This document shows positions 56,607 to 64,000 of a stretch of DNA of 64,000 nt, one piece after another (the stretch's first letter is position 1; the number at the start of each line of letters is the position of its first letter). The notes beneath the pieces are model-generated. The model made no database searches and was not told the DNA's origin. It saw only the letters and a list, made by a program, of their open reading frames with translations. Origin of the DNA: Rhizophagus clarus (Eukaryota > Glomeromycota > Glomeromycetes > Glomerales > Glomeraceae); contig BLAL01000058.1 of assembly GCA_015698045.1 (NCBI GenBank), positions 188,501 to 252,500 on the forward strand, given 5' to 3'. A program made the position numbers and the translations under genes.

Positions 56607-56994
56607 TTTTTTACATTAAAATGAAAATTTTTAGGCTAATCAAGCTGCGGCACAGTTAAATTATAAATTTTGATGCAACATTTGATTTTAAAAAACACTA
56701 TACATATAGGTAAAAAACTATTTATTATTAGGAAAAGTTTGCAATAGAATAGATTAAACAATAACGTTGAGTTTTTTTTTTTAATTTGTTCAACTTGGCC
56801 AGAATTAATAAAAATCTGGGTTTAGAAACTGAACCCAGACCTGGCCTGGAAAATTTGTGAAAATCAAAACCCGGCCTGGACCTGGCCTGGGTGTATTTTA
56901 AAATTCATCTTTCCAGCCCATACCCAGATTCTGGGTCAGGTCTGGTCCAGGTTTTGAGCCTGGACCTGGCCTATTGCAGGCTTCTACTATATAG

Positions 56995-59900
56995 TTTATT
57001 TTATTATTATTTATAGTTTTTTTTATAGTTTATTTTTTTATGTATATTTTTATTTTAGTTTATTGCATATATAGTTAGTAGCATAGATAACAGAATAGAC
57101 CTGTGAACCTGCTATTAAATTATGAAGTTTATATTTATTAAACCTTAATTAGTTAGAACTGTTAATTGTTAAACTAAGTTCTAATTAAATGGCTATGCCA
57201 CACTTTTTTCTCTAACGTTATTATCTATCCAACTCTTAGCATATAATATCTTTATGATAGCTCTTCAAAGTATATTTATAACAATTAATTACTAAATTGG
57301 TAAGACTAGTGTACTTGTATACTAAATTACTAATTAGTAAACTATATTATTTATATTTGTCATTCAACGTATCCACTTATATTTATTTTAATATCTTCCT
57401 TTTACTCTTTATAAAGAACCACCTTGAATTTGCTTAGCAAAATTGAACATGATGTTGAAAATGTAATTTCCATCACTTTGTATCATTGTTATGTTCTTTC
57501 TATTCTATTACTTATAACATTGATTAATCTATATTCTCCCACCTTTCATCAAACCTTGATTGGTTATTACTATAATTTCATCATAAATCTATCACTTATT
57601 TATGTGTGGTTTACTATAAATCCTTCATTTGATTTGTTTTCTTGTACCTTTTGACCTATTTATATTTATTCTATCACTTTACTAATTATGATTATAAAAG
57701 ACCTTACTCTGTACGAAATGACAAGATATTATATATAAACTTTTTTCATGTATTATGCAATTTATTTTTGTCTTTTACAATTTTATCTTGATGTTTACTA
57801 TAATTAATAAAGGCATGCTGATCCTGAATAGTGATATTTTTTCAATTTTCTTAAATTTTGTAGAAAAAAGTTTTATTACCCATATTACCCATCACATAGT
57901 GTGTGATATTTTCACAGATTCATATGTAAATTAAATAACCTTCAAATCTAATCTGACTTAGATGCATCTACATATTTATCTCAAACAATTATCATATCTA
58001 CAAGGTTCTATCTCTTTGTCATCAATTCTTGGTTCGAATCTCACATGAGAATGTGTAAGGAATATTGTTCAAATCAGATCATTCTCGGTTGCGTCTTTAT
58101 AATTAGTACTGAAGTTATATGACCATACAACAGTGAGATATTTGGAAATATAAGAGACCATTTTGTCATACCATATCATGGAGTTCGCATGTACATCCAA
58201 AGTGACCATGTTTTTGTGTATTGTAAGTTGTAATAAAGACCTTTCAAAACCATGTTAACTATTGATTGAGTTAGATGAAAGAAAAAATGGGATAAAAGTT
58301 TTTACATATGATGAAACTGAAAGGGAGAAATAAATATATTATCTTTTTTCTGACTAGACTTTTTTGCAGATAGTAGTGATATTGGCCAGCAGACATAATA
58401 CATCTTTGTATCTTCTTTTGTTATAATTTAATGTTGTGCAAAATTGCATAAATAATTATTTATGCGTAATCATATTGAGCTACATCACTGTATTACTAAA
58501 CTTTTTATTTAATATAATGTACAGATAAAATATTTATCCAATATGAACTGTTTTCTTTTATATTGTTACAGATTTGATTGAGTAATGAAGAAATTTACTG
58601 ATATCAACACTGATATGGGATAATCTTTTTCGAGTTTATAGAGATATTTCTGCATTAGTTATTTCTTTAATGACATCTCTCAAAGAGAAATATAAGAAAA
58701 AATTATTTTATTCTTGTATTACTTACAGTTATGAAACGTGTTGATCACAGTATATAGTGGCCTTTCACTTTCAACTATATTTTTTAATTCAGGGGTATTC
58801 TTTTATTTTTATTCATATATGCTAAATAAACAATATTCATATGATTCTCCTCTCCTTTCAATTTCTCAATATGAAATTTTCTCTTATTGGCATTTATAAC
58901 TTGTAAATCCAATTTGAGCTGTATTGCAAAATAATCTTGTCAAATTGTGAATATCTATTGCAGCTTCTGGTCAAATTTTTGTTACTTTATTTTCTAATAT
59001 TATAGCTGACCATATTTATTTTTTATATACTAGTAGTAGTTGACACATTTTAGAACACTATTCTATAAATATTCCAGGTAAAACTATTGTATTATATCTG
59101 AGACGATCGTAATGAATATTGATGTCTTCCCCCATCTTTAACCTCGCTGTGATCTTTTTATTTATAATAAAGTTTCTGATAATATCATCCATTTTTTTTT
59201 ATTTTTTTAGAAAGAATGATCCTGCAAGTTTGAGTTTTGTGACTATCTGTTACTAATATATACTATGTCTCATTGTGTTTTTTTTTTCTATATTTGTTGT
59301 TGGTCGTAATAGCTGCACCTTAGTAGAGAGAAGTGACCCACTTTGTATACGTTTCGTTTGTTATATTTTACGTGTTTAACATAATGTTTGTCTTTGAAAT
59401 GTATTTAAAATGTATTTTTTTTTCTGGATTACTGGATTAACTATATGCCCTTTAATCATATATATATTTAAAAAAAATAAATAAATAAGTAAATAACTTT
59501 AAATAGTTAAATAAAGTAATAATAATAAAAACTTATGACAGTAGTTGTGAACGATGTGGAGTCTTCGCGTGTTGCTGTGAAGAAAGATGTAGATTAGATC
59601 ACATGTCGTTACACATAAATAGGTTTCTAATTTAAGTAATTGCTGCAGTAGATGCTTGCATCTGAAGAACAAACTTATTATAGAAAACTCTTCTGAACTT
59701 GTACAGTACCTCTTCATTTAACTTTTCATTTCAGATAAATAGTGATGAATCCTACAATCAACTTTTAAAATTGTGTATGATAGTGTAAAATAGTAATAAT
59801 ATACTAGGAATGAGATTACAACTTCAGCTATTATTATTTTTAACATGTCAATTTCCGAATTTGTCTCCTATAATTAACTTTATAAAATATCAAATCTATT

Positions 59901-61219
59901 AATTTGTTTAATGTGATCATAAATTACTATTAACTTGCTTAATCTTCATTGTAAATCTTATATGTCAGTTAATAGGATATTTTTCTTGTTGCTGAATTTC
60001 TTTCTAACAGTAACATTGATTGAATTTCTTCATTGTCTCAATTGGAAAAATTAATTATAAACCTAATATAGATCTCATTTTCTTAAACTTGGATAATTCA
60101 AACAATTACTATGGCTAAAGAATTAATGGTAAAAAAGGGAATATAATTAATATTTTGATTTTATAAAAACAACACAATATGAAAAAACATACTAATATTT
60201 TATTCGAAAACATTATCTTCCATAATTTCATGCATCAATGTATATAATTTTTTGGTATTGTGCCAAGTTAAAAGGAGTGCTGGTGATCCTGATGAAACTT
60301 CCATTTAGTATTTACTCTGTTTAAATCGCTTTTGTGTCAAAATATGTATTGATCATTGTTTAAATAATAATTTCATTAATTCCATTAATTCTAAAAGAAT
60401 TTGTTTTATAATGAAATATAAATATTTTATTTCTTCATTTTCTGGGATAATTTATAAGTTCTTCTATATTAATGTTTCTTTTTATTCATTTAGTATCCTT
60501 TTTTGTTATCATTTCAAAATAACATGGCATTTTGTTATATGTGCTTATAACCGTTAATCTTAGCCAATTTGTCAAATTCCTGTATATTTTTCATTTAAAT
60601 GTTATATTGTATATACTCTTTCAAGAAACTTTGATGTAATTTTTCTCAGAATCTACACAAGCATTTGAGCTTTTGTATGAGCGAGAGATCCTAATGCTCT
60701 AGTTATTAATTTTTCTTTTCAAATTGTAAAAATTTTTAAAAGATACAAACTTTGCTTTTGTAACAATGAATTTAAATTACTCAATATAACTATAAATGAT
60801 AACTATTGAATAATGCTGTAAATAATATGGAAATTCATGGTAGAAATGAACATGTTTAGTTTTTTTTTTTGAAACTTCTTGACCAGTATGGAGTAAAATT
60901 GTTCTCATGAGAAGTAAATAACTCATAACTCCATAGTTAGTGGTTGACATTTTTAAAAATCTCAGAAAAATGCTTCCATTTTCTCTCATAAATACTTCTA
61001 ATAAAATGAGTATAATTAAGACAAAAAAAGATCAGAATCTCATTTAGGATTAGTTTGTTGTGTGTTGTCTGACGCGTCCTGTTTGGTGGAGTAATACGTT
61101 CCATTACGGATTTTAAATTCAATTGTAATATGAGTAGCAATAAGTGTGTAATATAAATAGAGAATTTTTGCATATCATAGCTTGTTCACCAATTAGCTTT
61201 AACAAATTGATAACTAAGT
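56995..61219. other. Long AT-rich region, no supported gene
   Basis: A 76-codon hydrophobic frame near 57424 and others look random. At 58034-58044 GGTTCGAATCT resembles a tRNA B box but lacks a foldable T arm. No transposon ends seen. Confidence 0.45.
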
Positions 61220-61487
61220 TCATTCCTTTATGATCAATTTTTGTGCGACATCTGATACTGACGCTGCTACTACATTCAGTGATGATGCTAGTGCATTTTT
61301 CAATAAGTTTAATGACTGTAAATTTCTTATAGTTGCAAATATTTCTCTCAATAAAATCCTTAATATTTCAGTTCTACATAATACTTTAATGCTCCAGAGC
61401 TTTTTGGTATGCTGGAATTCTTTCCTTATCGTATCTAAGTCATTATTCACATATGATAGGTTTAATCCCTTAGCAATTAATTGTGCA
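61220..61487 (-). CDS. Unidentified coding-like stretch
   Basis: Open on the minus strand from about 61487 to the stop at 61220, including A-Q-L-I-A-K-G-L-N-L-S-Y-V and later L-R-I-L-L-R-E-I-F-A-T-I-R-N-L-Q and S-D-V-A-Q-K-L-I-I-K-E. It has the helical, mixed-charge look of a real protein. The opposite strand is also open but Phe/Asn-rich and less convincing. Possibly the end of the relic at 62050-62913. Family unknown. Confidence 0.4.
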
Positions 61488-61490
61488 TAG

Positions 61491-62049
61491 ATTTCTCATA
61501 ATAGCAAATTAAATTCCTTTAATAAAACTTTATATTTTAAGATGATATTTAGAAATCATCAATTCTGGTAAAATTTTAATGCTAATTTTGAGAATTGATT
61601 TTTTTTGTTCAATGGTTTGAAAATGTACAATCCTAACTAAAAGTAATGGAAGTTTTTTGGCGGTGAGCATTAAGTCTTATTAATATTACTTATTATATTA
61701 AATCAAATCTTAATTATTTACTATCCACTATTTAAATATTTTCCTAATGGAGTGAAATTTTATTTAAATGTGACTTCTAAAGCTGTCATTAATTAGTAAT
61801 CCATTTATTAAATCCTTGATATTTGAGACGGATTTGGAAATCATCAATTTACTAAAACTTTAATGCTGGTTATAATAGAGTATGGTTTGAAATTACATGA
61901 TCATTGTTGTGATATTTGGTTGTATATGTAAAAACATCACAACACGTTGTTTGTTATTTCATTTAATAATATACCTAGATTTTTTAATTGGCAATATTAA
62001 CAGGTATTTCAAATCAAATCTTGGCATGATCAATTTGTATTCAACTATA
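61491..62049. other. AT-rich spacer
   Basis: Between two minus-strand coding-like stretches; nothing recognised. Confidence 0.35.
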
Positions 62050-62913
62050 TAATATCCAAAATTCTAATTTTTCCTTATCAAATGAACAATCATCAGACTC
62101 ATCTTCAATCTTGTAAAGTCTACTAATTAATTCTTTATGTAACGGAAAGGTATTACAATCAAAAAGCGGTGATTCTGCCCATTGAGTACATGCTTATATT
62201 TTTCCAGAATCAAAATACACTATATCTTTAAATAAAATAGTTTCATATTATTTAAATTGTATATAAACTCTCCAACAAACATTTCTAATAATAATAATTG
62301 AATTATAGTTTCCTGTTAATTATATAAATTACATTTTTTTGTATTATTATTTTACAAATGGATCCATATATTGCACTACAGCTATAAACCGTTCTTTCAC
62401 TTTATATGAATTATTTTTTTGATCAAAACTAGATTTTGATCAAACTCGAAATACATTAAACCAACACCATTATATCAATAATTAATTTTTTTTTTAAAGT
62501 TTAATAAACCATAACTAATTATTAACGCTAAGACTGACTTGACTTTATATCACAATTTTTTTTGGTTATAAATAGTATAGCACAATAGGAAGTACAAAGG
62601 GTTACGTTTTTTTAATAAGATGAATATTATACTCTTCAAGTATATAATGAAAGTAAATAAGAATACTTTACTGGGAATTAAATTATTTGAAAGTGAATTA
62701 GTTCTAGGTAATATGTTAAAAAAATTGCCAAGGCCAATACGGCTTTTCTTGCAGATCTAAAACGAATGCTAATATACGAAGATCTGAGAAAAAATTTCGA
62801 GAGTTAATTATCTTTTCGATCTTATTGTTCGTTAAAAGCTGATGATGATTGCTACCCATTTCTTCAATTATGGATTCCAAGTTAATGACTGAATTAACGG
62901 ATTCTCTCGCCAT
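62050..62913 (-). pseudogene. Decayed transposase-like relic (hAT/DUF659 type suspected)
   Basis: From 62913 the minus strand reads S-V-I-N-L-E-S-I-I-E-E-M and N-K-I-E-K-I-I-N-S-R-N-F-F-S-D-L-R-I-L. A one-base shift then gives A-R-K-A-V-L-A-L-A. This order resembles the middle region of DUF659-type hAT transposases as I remember it. A second protein-like stretch follows at about 62050-62205 (C-T-Q-W-A-E-S-P-L-F-D, later L-Y-K-I-E-D-E-S-D-D). Frames change and stops intervene, so it is not functional. Confidence 0.35.
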
Positions 62914-64000
62914 TGTTAAATTTCCTAATTTAAAAGGGTCTGTTTTTGTGGTTCCAAATTTATATGGAAGTAAAGGAGTGGGAATGATACATAATGAGAA
63001 ATTCTAAAAAGATATATAATGATGATTTTGTAGATAAGAGGTAATGAAATTTTATTCAACAATGGTTTACATAAAATTTCAAAGGAGGACGAATAAAACT
63101 TTAGTTTTAAAAATTTATATATAAATTTTGCATTAAATCTATGAATTCTTTTAGTTTATGGTTTAGTATATATTCTCATAATATAGCTATTAGTAGTAAA
63201 CCATTCTCTAATCAGACAAGATGGTGTTTGCGAATGTTAAACTGGCAAATTAATATCTTTTAAGAATCTCATTTTCTTGAATTATTTTTAATAAGATTTT
63301 TCTCATTTTTGCCCTTAATTTGAATAATCTATTTATGGGTCTCTCTAATTAATTTTCTTCAATATAATTGGTTCCTTTAATCCAGCTATTAATCAAAATT
63401 GAATGGTTGATTTGTTAATATCATTATCATTAATTTTCTTGTAAATTTTACTATTTAATTAATAACCCCACAGTTCTGTAGGCAAGCTTTTAATATCCAG
63501 GAAATCACCATGCTAAAATTACTCTATTGATTGGTAGTTTAGAGTTTAATTATACTGAATATTTGCTTATGGTCTTTTAGAAATCATTAATTTGTCAATT
63601 GTATCTTTTAAACACTTTTTGCTACTTAACTTATTGGAACTGGATCAACTCACTGGTTTGTTTTTCACTTTTAGTGTTCGGAGATGAAAATGTAATTGAT
63701 TTAACTTTACAGAAAAGAATTAGCTTGTTAATTTATTTTTTTATCTACTAATTAATTAATTAATATTTTTCAAGTTGTAATTTAATTAATTCATTGTAGA
63801 TTATTAATTTATCCCATATTTTGATAAATTTTAAATATAGATTCTTTCATTTATCTCTTTTGAATAAATATATTAAGTTTGTCCGGATAACTATCTCCTT
63901 TTTGTGATGGCATGACTTGGATTGTTTTTATGATTGCCTTTAAATAATATCCAACTTATCCGACAACTATGTGACAAAAAAAATATTACTGCTCATTGAT
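62914..64000. other. AT-rich window end, nothing recognised
   Basis: No coding frame or element end supported. Confidence 0.45.

Larger units (their letters stand above)
52587..56986. mobile_element. 4.4-kb element with hAT-type ends carrying a nested Helitron and genes
   Basis: Ends TAGAAGCCTGCA at 52587 and its exact complement at 56975-56986. Flanking octamers TTATATAG (52579-52586) and CTATATAG (56987-56994) match at seven of eight. Both arms are decayed versions of the GC-rich arms of the MITE at 24140-24714 (GGCCCAG/CCTGGACC repeats, then TTGGCCAGAATTAA). Unlike that 575-bp MITE, the interior has grown by about 3.8 kb containing a three-exon gene, a Rep-like N-terminus and a Helitron 3' end. 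The simplest reading is a Helitron that inserted into a MITE. No hAT transposase is inside. Confidence 0.75.

Noticed and set aside
57424..57654. Hydrophobic 76-codon frame
   Set aside because: AT-rich DNA readily yields Ile/Leu/Phe-rich frames; no context or motif supports it.
58020..58060. Possible tRNA gene or SINE (B-box-like GGTTCGAATCT)
   Set aside because: The bases around it do not form a T arm and no A box or acceptor stem could be placed.
61230..61490. Plus-strand 86-codon frame
   Set aside because: The opposite strand is more protein-like and ends at a natural stop; only one is likely real.

Overview
The window is eukaryotic, very AT-rich and gene-poor. Genes have short GT-AG introns (about 65-100 bp). 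The make-up points to accessory DNA of an arbuscular mycorrhizal fungus close to Rhizophagus (Glomeromycotina): an expanded TKL-like kinase family with a Cys-rich N-terminal ribbon, a W-I-P-Y-N-Q-F block and HRDFHTGN catalytic loops, among many hAT-type and Helitron-type elements. The organism call is an inference from family resemblance; I ran no search.

The main content is four tandem exon arrays of one kinase family: 12782-17414 (+), 21589-24886 (+, dead), 31986-34927 (+, first exon broken) and 48863-52348 (-). A degraded fifth copy lies at 3374-5098 (-). Each internal exon starts and ends in phase 0. It codes for beta4-beta5/hinge, then a zinc-ribbon-like CxxC...WCxxC, then a kinase N-lobe (beta1-beta3 plus helix C). 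Only the last exon supplies a C-lobe. By hand splicing, array 1 gives an uninterrupted 1343-residue reading frame with seven N-lobes and one C-lobe, and array 4 gives 1007 residues with six N-lobes and one C-lobe. In all four arrays only the N-lobe next to the C-lobe keeps a G-x-G-G loop; the upstream ones carry variants of K-N-D-S-A-T-L-Y-S-A. The ordinary one-ribbon, one-kinase form is at 18756-21091 (-). A more distant kinase without a ribbon is at 39048-40289 (+).

Layout: 1-12.6 kb has a Tc1/mariner-like element, a 75-bp tandem repeat, the degraded kinase copy with a chain of small phase-1 exons, hairpin-rich elements, a hAT MITE and SAM-like relics. 12.7-25.5 kb has arrays 1 and 2 around the single-module kinase, both of the latter two loci hit by hAT MITEs. 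26.1-29.7 kb is a nearly complete hAT transposon. 29.7-31.73 kb is a hairpin array next to a Helitron 3' end, followed by array 3. 36.5-47.5 kb holds the distant kinase, several unrecognised minus-strand genes (one split by a 1.6-kb foldback element) and a polytopic membrane protein. 48.8-52.4 kb is array 4. 52.6-57.0 kb is a 4.4-kb element with hAT-type ends that contains a probable nested Helitron with a three-exon OB-fold-like gene and a truncated Rep-like N-terminus. 57-64 kb is mostly AT-rich DNA with decayed coding stretches.

The kinase genes probably act as cytoplasmic signalling proteins, but nothing here gives their substrate. The transposons have shaped the locus: target-site duplications fall inside the glycine loop of one kinase, the activation segment of another and an exon of a third gene.
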